Of a stretch of 64,000 nucleotides of DNA, positions 19,201 to 27,335 are shown piece by piece. The translations under genes were made by a program, and so were the position numbers. Source of the stretch: Gemella sp. zg-570 (lineage in GTDB: Bacteria > Bacillota > Bacilli > Staphylococcales > Gemellaceae). The notes under the pieces were generated by a model. That model was given only the letters and a program-made list of their open reading frames with translations. It had not been told where the DNA came from and searched no databases. Within the stretch, counting starts at the first letter, position 1. Each line of letters starts with the position of its first letter. The stretch is from the NCBI RefSeq assembly GCF_018866345.1, contig NZ_CP076443.1, positions 1,263,501 to 1,327,500 on the forward strand. The letters are read 5' to 3'.

Positions 19201-19478
19201 GCTTCTGCCCCACTTGGCAGGGCGCTTGCTTTTTCCTTGTCTTCTTGTTTGTCCTCTTTCTTATCCTCTTTAGCTCTTGCCTGTCCTGCTTTTGGGCTTG
19301 TTGGATTTTCTGGCCCACTTGCTTCTTCTAGGGGCTGGACACTTGTTAGAGTATCTGGATTTTCCTTTTCACTGGCAAAAACTTGTGGCGTAACTAAGAG
19401 GAAAGATCCAAGGAAAATTGAACCTACTCCTATCTTGAATTTACGTATTGAAAACCTGTCTTTTTTCTTGTGATACAT
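12834..19478 (-). CDS. Giant YSIRK-type repeat adhesin, N-terminal 2214 residues
   Basis: The ATG at 19476-19478 follows AGGAGG. The signal peptide carries the YSIRK/GS motif FSIRKFKIGVGSIFLGS. Domains in order: a charged Lys/Glu/Ala-rich region (about 40-215), then a globular non-repeat region (about 225-640) that includes six consecutive Asn. A Rib-like segment with VTYNFPDGTSDTV follows, then a FIVAR-type helix near residue 735, then DUF1542-like three-helix repeats to the end. Two 507-residue blocks and part of a third are nearly identical. The frame fails after a one-base deletion near 12850 and ends in KPKQMQ. The intact allele would total about 3270 codons including the part down to 9668. 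It is a likely wall-anchored fibrillar adhesin. The ligand cannot be read from the sequence. Confidence 0.85.
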   Translation of the reverse strand: MYHKKKDRFSIRKFKIGVGSIFLGSFLLVTPQVFASEKENPDTLTSVQPLEEASGPENPTSPKAGQARAKEDKKEDKQEDKEKASALPSGAEAKTGDQALEKGESLESTAEKSPANLGSENKKAEAGKAENKKAEDREAREEKTEEKAEEKERHITIEDFKNMEPEDLKKLTLKDFEDLKPSQEVVDSLSDEQQKALQESVAYQEYKKANKPLKRSRRQASPAPNNNVTNIRGHEFRNNATTLPQDREKSKKERHGSFVNGNLDNLPASLNNLVMPSRGTGNAYAERGGQAKYLDIKPSDLTEDQRNAFGWKPIAQDGYVTVMENYMQSAFDGVSVKPNTKYLSLGKFAEYFKKQNARREVGYEGFYQDVDVNPGSKFVFGFEVADSANLVIGSSNTRHPVHISIHSVDAMGNEQDAIVQDTKINRGNQIKFVSIPDNVNKIRIKMWDDYSAADWTHKYSTMLARNFRVVNPGGVTTDYVPTTKYAVSGGAAHKATFNGVSVKAFAEDAPTRLEGWVVTAPNSSGLSFAEAGPNNNNNNEWNSWTLSGSKGVAKGTLTHENPKTLKFAVSVPDNITEKKEYELKGTLKYKTSATDFSGVTDAITDVDLDPGLLVVLPQALPTTTKKTVAKNASLGNPEDFISNRSAIEADSMNRTIINYAWQTAPDTANAGTNKTARIVVTYNFPDGTSDTVTKSITYDVTDKDDLIAKVTEGDNLKSQTKYTSAHESFRNAFDQALQNAKQIKDKPDASQTEVNVAVTALENAKNALNGESVNTAVQELGQAQTNADTEIDGKAGLEDQDKQKAKDAVATATNAAILAAGAATTDADLNTAKTTGTDKVNAIKALAEKQNEVNEAINNNPDLRPEDKLAAKEKVAAATAAAMDAVNNAANTNEINAAKTLGENKADALKDLADKQGQANKAIDGSQHVGPADKDLAKQAIAAATADAMGAVNAAADTNGINAAKQTATPGIDLAKAKAAAIEEVELARSDAKAAIEQNNHLSPEQQQAAKDEVDQAATDAIRDINAATDNNGINTAKASGLTGIDLAKTKADAIDAVEAAVEAAQADIDGDDLLNTDEKEQVLNAVKAEAARVVNSIKAQTDKNNIPDVKDAGIEDIVLKKAKELAKKRVEKTAENKEQAIRTSKMTDSEKQAALRDVRQAKQDAIDAIDNTHTNTEGAAKQAGKLGETNINNVSTDSRAKTDAKNAIDQSKADKLRDIDGPGNNQTAEEKAATKAEVERLAREAKANIDAATTDRDVEIAKTNGTRVIEGVPTNSAKKDTAVQELGQAQTNADTEIDGKAGLEDQDKQKAKDAVATATNAAILAAGAATTDADLNTAKTTGTDKVNAIKALAEKQNEVNEAINNNPDLRPEDKLAAKEKVAAATAAAMDAVNNAANTNEINAAKTLGENKADALKDLADKQGQANKAIDGSQHVGPADKDLAKQAIAAATADAMGAVNAAADTNGINAAKQTATPGIDLAKAKAAAIEEVELARSDAKAAIEQNNHLSPEQQQAAKDEVDQAATDAIRDINAATDNNGIDTAKASGLTGIDLAKTKADAIDAVEAAVEAAQADIDGDDLLNTDEKEQVLNAVKAEAARVVNSIKAQTDKNNIPDVKDAGIEDIVLKKAKELAKKRVEKTAENKEQAIRTSKMTDSEKQAALRDVRQAKQDAIDAIDNTHTNTEGAAKQAGKLGETNINNVSTDSRAKTDAKNAIDQSKADKLRDIDGPGNNQTAEEKAATKAEVERLAREAKANIDAATTDRDVEIAKTNGTRVIEGVPTNSAKKDTAVQELGQAQTNADTEIDGKAGLEDQDKQKAKDAVATATNAAILAAGAATTDADLNTAKTTGTDKVNAIKALAEKQNEVNEAINNNPDLRPEDKLAAKEKVAAATAAAMDAVNNAANTNEINAAKTLGENKADALKDLADKQGQANKAIDGSQHVGPADKDLAKQAIAAATADAMGAVNAAADTNGINAAKQTATPGIDLAKAKAAAIEEVELARSDAKAAIEQNNHLSPEQQQRAKDEVDQAATDAIRDINAATDNNGIDTAKASGLTGIELAQTKADAISEVEAEKAQAHQDIDNTPGLSDKQKADAKAKVDAAAKEAEANINAAPDTNAITQPKENGKTKVELEKEKADAIGKIEVEKQASNDAIEADNNLDRDQKDAAKDKITKAAKEAEDNINAAPDKDGITQPKENGLEKVKLEKPKQMQ
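13290..17158 (-). repeat. 1521-base long-period tandem duplication within the adhesin gene
   Basis: Blocks at 15638-17158 and 14117-15637 are nearly identical over 1521 bases (507 codons), and a third partial copy covers about 13290-14116. Visible differences are few: the Asn/Asp codon at 16374 versus 14853, and an Arg/Ala codon near 13410 in the partial copy. Confidence 0.85.
17862..17879 (-). repeat. Six-unit ATT trinucleotide repeat encoding six Asn
   Basis: Six ATT triplets on the plus strand read as AAT (Asn) codons in the globular region of the adhesin. Slippage by whole units would keep the frame and change a loop length. Confidence 0.7.
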
Positions 19479-19575
19479 TATATCCTCCTATGATTTTTTC
19501 AAAATATATGTTTATTTCTTCTAATTATTTATTTTATTCGTTTAAATAGTATAAAAATTTAGTAGTTTTAGTTAT

Positions 19576-19603
19576 ATTCTACCCCCCCCCCCGATTTTGT
19601 CAA
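19576..19603 (-). promoter_or_regulatory. Adhesin promoter with an 11-G tract in the spacer
   Basis: Read on the minus strand: a consensus -35 TTGACA (19598-19603), the spacer AAATC plus eleven G (19582-19597, 16 bases), then -10 TAGAAT (19576-19581). The start codon is at 19478, giving a leader of about 90 bases. One extra G would produce a 17-base spacer. No equally good promoter is seen between it and the gene. Confidence 0.8.
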
Positions 19604-19747
19604 GATTTTCAGCCTAAATTAAAATATTGCTAATGTTTTTAAGTTTCTTTTATTTTATAATTTATTTTAATAGTTCTTGCTTTTTATGTGGTCTTCCTTT
19701 AAAAAAATATTCAAAACATTTTTAATTTAAGACTTTCCACTAATAAA

Positions 19748-19778
19748 AAAGACAAGTAGGCTATTTTAACTTGTCTTT
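19748..19778 (-). terminator. Terminator after the RlmCD-type methyltransferase gene
   Basis: AAAGACAAGT and ACTTGTCTTT form a stem, with T-rich sequence following on the minus strand. It separates the methyltransferase from the adhesin promoter. Confidence 0.75.
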
Positions 19779-19800
19779 AAAATAAATTTTATAAGGTTTT

Positions 19801-21150
19801 TTATATCTTTCTTTTAGTCAATAAGGTTACTACTTCAACACTCGCTGTTTGGGGGAACATGTCCACAGGTTGAACTTTTTCCAACTTGTATTTTTTCAGC
19901 AATATTTTTAAATCTTTTGCCAGTGTCGATGGATTGCAGCTCACATAAACTATACGCTTGGCATTTGCAGTCAATAAATATTTGGCTAAATTACCCAGCC
20001 CCGCTCTGGGTGGGTCTACAATAGCTACATCAAATTTATGACCTTCTTTTTTCAATTTTGGCATAACTTTGCCAACATGACCTAGCTCGTAATAACAGTT
20101 TTTTAAATTATTTAATTCTGCATTTTCTTTGGCATTTTTTATGGCTTCTTCTACTATATCTATGCCGTAAACTTCCTTGCAATATTTACTCACATACTGT
20201 CCTATACTTCCTACACCACAAAAAGCGTCTAAGACCAGTTCATTTTTCTTCAAATCAGCAAATTCTACTACCTTGTCATAAAGATTTTTAGTTTGCAGTG
20301 GATTTAATTGGAAGAAAGAATTAGCCGACAGTTTATATTCAATATCTCCTATTTTTTCTGTGATGTGGTCTTGACCGTAAAGAACTATATTTTCTTCTCC
20401 CATAAGCAAATGACTTTTTTCATTTCTTATATTCAAAACTATACTTTTAACAATGCGCTCTCTTTTTAATTCCCTTACCAACTTGTCTAAACCAGCAATA
20501 TTTTTTGTATTGGCAACAAATATTACCTGCATATCTCCATTGGAAAATGATACTCTTGTTGAAATATATTTTATACCCTCAAAACGTTTTGAAATTGATA
20601 CGGGAATTTTAAATCTTGCTATATATTTTTTACAGACTTCTATAATCCTATTACTGTCTTCATGCTGAACTATACAATCCTTAATATCCACAAGTTCGTT
20701 TGTTCCCTCTTTGTATAGACCAGCTACAACTCTTCCATCTTTATTTATGGCCACTGGAAACTGATTTTTATTGCGATAGTGATACTGTTTAGGGCTTGGT
20801 AAGACTTGCTTAATTATATTTTCTGGATTTTTTATATTTAGGTATTTATTAAAGGCATCAATAACAATTTCACGCTTAAAGTCTAACTGCTTGGCATAAT
20901 TTACATGGACTAGACCGTAGGCTCCACTTTCTAAAAATTCAGGACGCACAGCCTCAAGCCTGTCTGGACTTTTTTCCTTGATACTCAATAATTTTGCCCT
21001 AATATATTTTGGAGTCTCCTCCTCAATTTCACAATTAACCACTTCATTTGGCAAGGCTCCTTTTACAAAAGTTATTTTCTTTTTGTAATAGCCGATACCC
21101 TCGCCATTAATTCCTATTTTTTTTATTGTTAATAAAATTTTTCTAGCCAT
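19801..21150 (-). CDS. rlmD: 23S rRNA (uracil-5-)-methyltransferase, RlmD/RlmCD (TrmA) family
   Basis: The 449-residue protein has an N-terminal TRAM domain (about 1-60) and a C-terminal SAM-dependent methyltransferase domain. The latter contains LDAFCGVGSIGQ near residue 310, DPPRAGL near 382 and the catalytic motif VSCNPST with Cys405. It methylates uracil C5 in 23S rRNA. In Bacilli the single homologue (RlmCD) handles both sites that E. coli RlmC and RlmD modify. The four-cysteine Fe-S motif usually found after the TRAM domain is absent: the region reads LESGAYGLVHVNYAKQLD with no cysteines. The exact target base cannot be assigned from sequence alone. Confidence 0.85.
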   Translation of the reverse strand: MARKILLTIKKIGINGEGIGYYKKKITFVKGALPNEVVNCEIEEETPKYIRAKLLSIKEKSPDRLEAVRPEFLESGAYGLVHVNYAKQLDFKREIVIDAFNKYLNIKNPENIIKQVLPSPKQYHYRNKNQFPVAINKDGRVVAGLYKEGTNELVDIKDCIVQHEDSNRIIEVCKKYIARFKIPVSISKRFEGIKYISTRVSFSNGDMQVIFVANTKNIAGLDKLVRELKRERIVKSIVLNIRNEKSHLLMGEENIVLYGQDHITEKIGDIEYKLSANSFFQLNPLQTKNLYDKVVEFADLKKNELVLDAFCGVGSIGQYVSKYCKEVYGIDIVEEAIKNAKENAELNNLKNCYYELGHVGKVMPKLKKEGHKFDVAIVDPPRAGLGNLAKYLLTANAKRIVYVSCNPSTLAKDLKILLKKYKLEKVQPVDMFPQTASVEVVTLLTKRKI

Positions 21151-21246
21151 GCATTCTCCTTTTTCAAATATAATTTTACAATTATTTACAAATAAAAAGA
21201 TTCAAAAGTTTAATAAAAAACATTTAGAATCTTCAATTCATCAAAA

Positions 21247-21402
21247 TTATTTTATTGTCTTTATTTCATTGTCCAATTCTTCAACTAATTCTATTAGTCT
21301 ATCAATCTCTTTTAAATCTAGGTTTTCTGCTTCAATACTTTCTAATTCCCTGGCAAAATTTTCAAATTTATTTTTTAATTCTTCTAAAATATTAGTAGTC
21401 AT
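21247..21402 (-). CDS. Small 51-residue helical protein
   Basis: An ATG at 21400-21402 is preceded at good spacing by AAAGGAGC and opens a 51-codon frame ending at 21247. The product begins MTTNILEELKNKFENFAREL and ends LDNEIKTIK. It is strongly acidic and heptad-like, with leucine/isoleucine spacing of a coiled coil. It resembles the small SE1561-type proteins of staphylococci in size and pattern, but this is a weak resemblance. It lies upstream of the methyltransferase gene on the same strand, about 100 bases from it. Function unknown. Confidence 0.6.
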   Translation of the reverse strand: MTTNILEELKNKFENFARELESIEAENLDLKEIDRLIELVEELDNEIKTIK

Positions 21403-21525
21403 ATCTGCTCCTTTGTTTTGCTTAATTACTATTATATTATAAAACTTGCTAAATTTCTATATTTTTTATAAAATTGTAAGTAGCTTAGGCAATTATAGTT
21501 TACTTAAGGAAGGGTTGGTAGCATT

Positions 21526-23040
21526 ATGGCATATGTAAATTCACTACATATAAGTTTTGGTGAGTATTTTTCTAACTTCACTAATTTTTTCAGTGGTTTT
21601 AACGCCTTAGCATTTTTTTATATCTTAAATATTGCCATTGTATTTGCAATTATATTTTTAGAGTTTGAAAGAGCCACTTCTTCTTGGTCTTGGATTTTAG
21701 TTTTATTACTAATCCCCTACTTGGGATTTATTCTATACCTTTTACTGGGGCGTCCAATTTATAGGGAAAAAATATTCCCCTATTCAAAAGAAGAAAAAAT
21801 TGAATTTCAAAAAAAATTATTTAATCGGAAAGAAGCCTACAAGATTACAAAAGACGACCCTGTAACCTATAATAACAGAAATTTAATAGAACTTAATTAC
21901 CAATCAGACCAGGCCTTTTTATCAACCAATAATGAAATAAGAATAATTTCAAATGGAAAAGAAAAATTTAAATTATTATTCGAAGATATTGAAAATGCTA
22001 AAAAATATATCCACATTCAATACTACATTTTGAAAAAAGATAAGATAGGCAAAGAATTATTTAACCTACTCATAAAAAAATTAAATGAGGGCGTCAAGGT
22101 TTATATTCTTTATGACGATATAGGTTCTAGAACCTTAAACAAATACACCCTTAAAAAATTAATAGACGCAGGCGCAAAAACAAAAAGTTTTTTCAAGGCT
22201 AATTTCTCCCTAATAAATTTTCGTATGAACTATCGCAACCACAGAAAAATAGTTGTTATTGACGGAAAAGTTGGTTATACTGGGGGCTTTAACGTGGGAG
22301 ATGAGTATTTGGGACGGGACAAAAAATTTGGTAATTGGCGGGATAGGCATCTTAGAATTGTGGGTCAGGCTGTTTCATCTTTAAATTTAAGATTTATCGA
22401 TGACTGGAACTCCCAAGTTTTAAAAAATGAAAAACATGAATATCTTAATCTTGATGACTATAAGATTGTTGAGTATGAAAAATTAGACAAGACTGTTGCC
22501 ATGCAGATAGTTACCAGCGGACCCGATGACCAGCTAGACCAAATTAAGTACGGCTATTTGCACATGATAAATCGGGCAGAAAAATATATTTATATTCAGT
22601 CCCCCTACTTTATTCCAGATGAAAGTATGATGGACGCCCTAACCATGGCTATTTTGTCGGGTATAGATGTTAGAATAATGATACCAGAAAAACCCGACCA
22701 CATGTTCGTTCACTGGGCTAACTATGCCCATGTCGGAAAATTAGCAAAAATTGGTGCTAGGATTTACGAATATGCCGACGGATTTTTACATGCCAAATCA
22801 ATAATAATTGACGACGAAGTAACCAGTGTGGGCAGCGCCAATTTTGACAACAGAAGTTTTAGATTAAACTTTGAAATTAATAGTTTTATTTTTGACAAGA
22901 AAACAACAAAAGAATTTAAAAATTTATTTTTACAAGACATGGAAAAATCAAAACTGCTAACAAAGGAAAAGTATAAAAATCGCAGTATAGCAATTAAAAT
23001 GAAAGAAGCCATAGCTCAATTAATATCACCCATATTATAA
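21526..23040 (+). CDS. cls: Cardiolipin synthase
   Basis: The 504-residue protein has two N-terminal membrane helices (about 22-45 and 53-72) and two phospholipase D domains. The HKD motifs start at His239 (NHRKIVVIDGK) and His422 (LHAKSIIIDDE), each followed by the expected GG-N or GSANFDNRS. It condenses two phosphatidylglycerol molecules into cardiolipin and glycerol at the membrane. Length and architecture match the Bacilli ClsA/YwnE type. It is monocistronic, with the next gene having its own ribosome-binding site 70 bases on. Confidence 0.93.
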   Translation: MAYVNSLHISFGEYFSNFTNFFSGFNALAFFYILNIAIVFAIIFLEFERATSSWSWILVLLLIPYLGFILYLLLGRPIYREKIFPYSKEEKIEFQKKLFNRKEAYKITKDDPVTYNNRNLIELNYQSDQAFLSTNNEIRIISNGKEKFKLLFEDIENAKKYIHIQYYILKKDKIGKELFNLLIKKLNEGVKVYILYDDIGSRTLNKYTLKKLIDAGAKTKSFFKANFSLINFRMNYRNHRKIVVIDGKVGYTGGFNVGDEYLGRDKKFGNWRDRHLRIVGQAVSSLNLRFIDDWNSQVLKNEKHEYLNLDDYKIVEYEKLDKTVAMQIVTSGPDDQLDQIKYGYLHMINRAEKYIYIQSPYFIPDESMMDALTMAILSGIDVRIMIPEKPDHMFVHWANYAHVGKLAKIGARIYEYADGFLHAKSIIIDDEVTSVGSANFDNRSFRLNFEINSFIFDKKTTKEFKNLFLQDMEKSKLLTKEKYKNRSIAIKMKEAIAQLISPIL

Positions 23041-23110
23041 CTTTTTATTGTCTTTACTAATGAAATATGTTATATTTAGATGTAGTTAAATTTAGGAGGA
23101 AACTTAAAAA

Positions 23111-24061
23111 ATGAAAAACTTAAAAAAGGTAATATTGCCAGTAGCACTATCGGTGTCCCTACTTGGTCTTACTGCTTGTTCAGCTGGTGGTGGAGACACA
23201 TACGTTACAACAAAAGCTGGTAACGTAAACCAAAAAGATGTAATTGACTATATAGGCGGTCAACAAGTATCTAAGGCCGCTACTAGCCTTGCTACAAAAA
23301 AAATATTACTAGAAAAATATAGGGGTAAGCTAGATAAGTCTTATGTAGAGAAAAAAGTAGCCGCTATCCAAGCCCAATACGGTGGCAAAGAAAAATTTGA
23401 AGAATACCTAAAACAACAAGGCTACACACTTGACAAATATAAGGAAGAAATAAATTTCAGCCTTGCCCAAGCTTATATGATTAACGACTTCAAAGCCGTA
23501 ACCGAAGACCAAATAAAAGCTGAATACGAAAAAGAAAAATTACAATACAATATTGCTCACATACTTATTGCTGTAAAAAGCGAAACAGCTCCTAACGGTT
23601 TAAGCGATGAAGAAGCAAAAGCAAAAGCTGATGAAATAAAGGCTAAAATAAATGCTGGAGAAGACTTTGCAACACTTGCAAAGGAAAATTCTACAGACAC
23701 GGCAAGTGCCGCAAAAGGCGGAGAGCTTGGTTGGTCTTCTAAATCTAGCACATCATTCGTAACTGAATTTGCAAATGTTGCCTACTCACTTAAAAAAGGA
23801 GAGGTTTCAGATGTAGTTAAAACATCATTCGGTTATCACATTATTAAAGTTCTAGATACAAAAGAATTAACCTACGAGGAAATGAAATCTGAATTAGTTG
23901 AAAAACTTGCTGTTGCAACAATTTCAGCAGATTCAAAAGTTTATACGGACGCACTTAAAAAATTATTTGAAGAGTATGACGTAAAAGGAAACACTGAAGA
24001 CCTTAAAAATTACATCTCAAATATGCTTGCAGGAAAAATCCAACCAAGACAACAACAATAG
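23111..24061 (+). CDS. prsA: Foldase lipoprotein PrsA (parvulin-type peptidyl-prolyl isomerase)
   Basis: The 316-residue lipoprotein has a signal peptide ending LLGLTAC (Cys23). An N-terminal SurA-like helical region is followed by one parvulin domain (about 145-237) with YNIAHILIAV, GGELGWSS and FGYHIIKV. A short C-terminal helical region and a QPRQQQ tail complete it. PrsA acts outside the membrane, helping exported proteins fold. That is relevant here because the window encodes several very large secreted and anchored proteins. It has AGGAGG before the start and a strong terminator after it, so it is a single-gene unit. Confidence 0.92.
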   Translation: MKNLKKVILPVALSVSLLGLTACSAGGGDTYVTTKAGNVNQKDVIDYIGGQQVSKAATSLATKKILLEKYRGKLDKSYVEKKVAAIQAQYGGKEKFEEYLKQQGYTLDKYKEEINFSLAQAYMINDFKAVTEDQIKAEYEKEKLQYNIAHILIAVKSETAPNGLSDEEAKAKADEIKAKINAGEDFATLAKENSTDTASAAKGGELGWSSKSSTSFVTEFANVAYSLKKGEVSDVVKTSFGYHIIKVLDTKELTYEEMKSELVEKLAVATISADSKVYTDALKKLFEEYDVKGNTEDLKNYISNMLAGKIQPRQQQ

Positions 24062-24069
24062 TAATAAAA

Positions 24070-24106
24070 AAATAGTTAGTGAAATTTTCACTAACTATTT
24101 TTTTAT
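24070..24106 (+). terminator. Terminator of prsA
   Basis: AAATAGTTAGTGAAA and TTCACTAACTATTT form a perfect stem followed by Ts, nine bases after the prsA stop. Confidence 0.9.
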
Positions 24107-24127
24107 AAAGTAGCTTGCTAAAATATT

Positions 24128-24910
24128 TTATTTTAAATCATATCTTGCACCCAAAATTTTAATTGCATTCTCTATTCTATCCTGGCTAGGTGGCTCGATG
24201 TGGTCTATCTCATATACAATTCCTAGTTCCTTATATTTGTACTTGGCCATATCGTGATAGGGTAATACCTCGACACGTTCTACCCCCTTTAGCGTATCTA
24301 TATAATCTCTAAGCTTTTGCAAGTCGTCATCAAAGTCTGTCCACTCAGGAACTAGTACGTGCCTTATCCACATTTTTGCCCCATTATCACTTAGAAAATT
24401 AGTAAACTGAATAATATTTTTATTGGTTCTCTTGGTTAATCTAGTATGGACTTCATCATCTATATGTTTTAAATCCATTAAAAATAAGTCTGTAAGAGAT
24501 ATGAGTTCTAATATTTTTTTATTCATGGAAGCTGCATTCACATAAAATCCCCCACAGGTATCAACACAAGTATTTATACCTATTGCTTTTAATTCTCTAA
24601 ATAATTCTAAAATAAAGTCTAATTGTAGTAGAGATTCGCCACCACTTACCGTAACTCCGCCACCTTCACTAGCTTCAAAAAAGGGGCGATACCTAACTAT
24701 TTTTTTTACTAAGTCCTTTACTGTATATTTAGTTGCCTTGTCATTATGTAATTTCCAAGTGTCGGGATTGTGGCAATATTTACAGCGTAACATGCAGCCT
24801 TGAAAAAATATTACAAATCTTATACCAGGGCCGTCAACATTACCAAATGATTCTATGGAATGGACCAGACCTGTTAACTCTTTTATTTCTGTCCTTTCTG
24901 TAAGTGTCAT
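24128..24910 (-). CDS. pflA: Pyruvate formate-lyase-activating enzyme (radical SAM)
   Basis: The 260-residue radical-SAM enzyme has the cluster motif CMLRCKYC (Cys39, Cys43, Cys46) preceded by DGPGIRFVIFFQG, as in PflA. GGVTVSGGESLLQ and the VDTCGGF motif follow. It uses S-adenosylmethionine and a [4Fe-4S] cluster to put the glycyl radical on PflB. It lies downstream of pflB on the same strand, but a terminator stands between them, so it is either expressed by read-through or from its own promoter. Confidence 0.95.
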   Translation of the reverse strand: MTLTERTEIKELTGLVHSIESFGNVDGPGIRFVIFFQGCMLRCKYCHNPDTWKLHNDKATKYTVKDLVKKIVRYRPFFEASEGGGVTVSGGESLLQLDFILELFRELKAIGINTCVDTCGGFYVNAASMNKKILELISLTDLFLMDLKHIDDEVHTRLTKRTNKNIIQFTNFLSDNGAKMWIRHVLVPEWTDFDDDLQKLRDYIDTLKGVERVEVLPYHDMAKYKYKELGIVYEIDHIEPPSQDRIENAIKILGARYDLK

Positions 24911-25003
24911 AAATTAGCCTCCTCATGCATTAATTATATTTTAAATAAGTTTTTACTAAGATAATTAACTAAAATTCACATGTCTAATAAAAATTTATTT
25001 AAA

Positions 25004-25032
25004 AAGGAAGGCTCGATTTAATAGCCTTCCTT
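25004..25032 (-). terminator. Terminator between pflB and pflA
   Basis: AAGGAAGGCT and AGCCTTCCTT form a stem, followed on the minus strand by a T run, 18 bases past the pflB stop. Confidence 0.8.
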
Positions 25033-25049
25033 AATTTTTCAATAATTAA

Positions 25050-27296
25050 TTAGCGGAATTGGTGCATTGTACGGCTTAATACATCACGTTGTTGTTCTGG
25101 TGTTAAGCTGATTAGACGCACTGCATAGCCTGATACACGGATTGTGAAGTTTGGATATTCTTCTGGTGCTTCGATAACTTTAAGCAGGGTTTCCTTGTTA
25201 AATACGTTAGTATTTAAGTGATATCCCCCTTGTAAGAAGTAGCCGTCCATCATTGCTACTAGGTTGGTAATTCTGTCTTCGTGGTTTTTACCTAGTGAAT
25301 TTGGTGTAAAGGCGGCAGTTAGTGAAATTCCATCACGGCTGTATTCATATGGTAATTTAGCTACTGAGTTTAAGCAAGCTAAGGCTCCAGATTGGTCACG
25401 TCCGTTCATTGGGTTAGCTCCTGGTGAGAATGGTTCTCCAGCACGACGTCCGTCAGGAGTATTACCTGTTTTCTTACCGTAAACTACGTTTGAAGTAATT
25501 GTTAAAATTGAAGTTGTAGTTTCATTTGCACGGTAAACTGGATGTTTTTTAAGTTTTGTCATGAATTCTTTTAATAATTCAACTGCGATTGCATCTACAC
25601 GATCATCGTCGTTACCAAATGTAGGGAATTCACCTTCAACTTTGTAGTCTACGGCTAAGCCTGTTTCTTCGTCTACGATTGGTGTAACTTTAGCATATTT
25701 AATAGCTGATAATGAGTCGACTGCTACTGAGAAGCCAGCGATACCAGTTGCCATAAATCTTCTTACATCTGTATCGTGTAGGGCCATTTCTAATGATTCG
25801 TAAGAATATTTATCGTGCATGTAGTGGATAACGTTTAATGTATTGATGTATAGTTTACATAACCATTCCATAAAGACATCAAATTTTTCCATAACTTCTT
25901 CGTATTTAAGTTCACCACGGATTGGTTCAGTTTTTGGACCAACCTGTGCTCCAGAGATTTCATCACGTCCACCGTTGATAGTGTATAGTAAGGCTTTTGC
26001 TAAGTTAGCACGGGCTCCGAAGAATTGCATATCTTTACCAGTAGTCATACCAGATACACAGCAAGCTATTGACTTATCACAAGTCTGTAAGAAGTCTGCT
26101 AATAATTCATCACTTTCGTATTGGATGGCACTGTGGTTGATTGATGATTCGGCACAGAATTCTTTAAATCCACGAGGTAATTTTGTTGACCAAAGAATTG
26201 TTAAGTTGGGCTCTGGTGAGTTACCCATGTTGTCTAGTGTGTGGATAAAACGGAAGTCTGTTTTTGTTACTAGTGATTTTTCTTTATCTAGCATTTCACC
26301 AACGATTAAAGTTGCCCAGATTGGGTCTCCAGAGAATAGTTGGTTGTAGTCGGGTGTACGAGCGAATTTAACGCAACGTAATTTCAAGACTAAGTGGTCG
26401 ATTAATTCTTGGGCTTCGTCTTCTGTAAGAGTACCGTCTTGTAGGTCTCTTTCAATGTAGATGTCTAAGAAGGTAGCAATGTTACCGATTGACATGGCAG
26501 CACCATTTTGTTGTTTGATTGCTGCTAGGTAACCGAAGTATAGCCATTGAACTGCTTCACGAGCATCTTTAGCTGGTTCGGAAATATCAAATCCGTAAAT
26601 TTTAGCCATTTCTTTTAATTGACCCAAGGCTCTGATTTGTTCGTTTACTTCTTCACGGTCACGGATAATGTGTTCAGTCATAATTCCGTCTGCACCGATA
26701 GAGGCTAAATCAGCTTTTTTAAATTCGATTAATTTATCTACACCGTATAGGGCAACACGGCGGTAGTCGCCAATTATACGACCGCGTCCGTAAGCGTCTG
26801 GCAAGCCAGTGATAACACCCGATTTACGAACTGCTCTCATTTCTGGAGTGTAAGCATCGAATACCCCTTGGTTATGAGTTTTACGGTAGTCGGTAAAGAT
26901 TTTTATTACCTCTTCATCAACTTCGTATCCGTAAGCCTTGCAAGAAGCAACAGCCATATTAATACCACCGAAAGTCATAAGAGCACGTTTGAGTGGTTTG
27001 TCTGTTTGTAGACCCACTATTTTTTCACGGTCCTTATCGATGTAGCCTACTCCGTGAGAAAGAATTGTTGATGGAATAGATGTATCCATATCAAGAGTTC
27101 CGCCTGCAAGGCGTTCTTGTTTCATTAATTCGTTGAACTTTTCTACTAATACCTTAGTATTTTCTGTCGGTCCAGCTAAGAAAGAAGAATCTCCTCGATA
27201 TTCTGTGTAGTTAGATTTAATGAAATCTACTAAGTTTACTTCTGTTTCCCAAAGACCACCAAGAAAAGCTTTTTTAGTTTTTGTTGTTGTTGACAT
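25050..27296 (-). CDS. pflB: Formate C-acetyltransferase (pyruvate formate-lyase)
   Basis: The 748-residue enzyme converts pyruvate and CoA to acetyl-CoA and formate under anaerobic conditions. The catalytic pair Cys412-Cys413 lies in [10 protein letters not shown] and the radical glycine is Gly723 in RVSGYAV. Length matches E. coli PflB (about 760). The codon choice is noticeably less A+T-biased than its neighbours, as expected of a highly expressed gene. The promoter region carries a palindrome. Oxygen would cleave the radical-bearing chain, so this points to a fermentative facultative anaerobe. Confidence 0.96.
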   Translation of the reverse strand: MSTTTKTKKAFLGGLWETEVNLVDFIKSNYTEYRGDSSFLAGPTENTKVLVEKFNELMKQERLAGGTLDMDTSIPSTILSHGVGYIDKDREKIVGLQTDKPLKRALMTFGGINMAVASCKAYGYEVDEEVIKIFTDYRKTHNQGVFDAYTPEMRAVRKSGVITGLPDAYGRGRIIGDYRRVALYGVDKLIEFKKADLASIGADGIMTEHIIRDREEVNEQIRALGQLKEMAKIYGFDISEPAKDAREAVQWLYFGYLAAIKQQNGAAMSIGNIATFLDIYIERDLQDGTLTEDEAQELIDHLVLKLRCVKFARTPDYNQLFSGDPIWATLIVGEMLDKEKSLVTKTDFRFIHTLDNMGNSPEPNLTILWSTKLPRGFKEFCAESSINHSAIQYESDELLADFLQTCDKSIACCVSGMTTGKDMQFFGARANLAKALLYTINGGRDEISGAQVGPKTEPIRGELKYEEVMEKFDVFMEWLCKLYINTLNVIHYMHDKYSYESLEMALHDTDVRRFMATGIAGFSVAVDSLSAIKYAKVTPIVDEETGLAVDYKVEGEFPTFGNDDDRVDAIAVELLKEFMTKLKKHPVYRANETTTSILTITSNVVYGKKTGNTPDGRRAGEPFSPGANPMNGRDQSGALACLNSVAKLPYEYSRDGISLTAAFTPNSLGKNHEDRITNLVAMMDGYFLQGGYHLNTNVFNKETLLKVIEAPEEYPNFTIRVSGYAVRLISLTPEQQRDVLSRTMHQFR

Positions 27297-27335
27297 TGTT
27301 TTGTCACACTCCTTTATTTTTTATTTTGCACTTTA

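Noticed and set aside
9864-19473. Many long open frames on the plus strand across the adhesin gene, rich in Leu, Ser and Ala
   Set aside because: They are antisense shadows of the low-complexity minus-strand repeats, recur with the repeat period and lack ribosome-binding sites.
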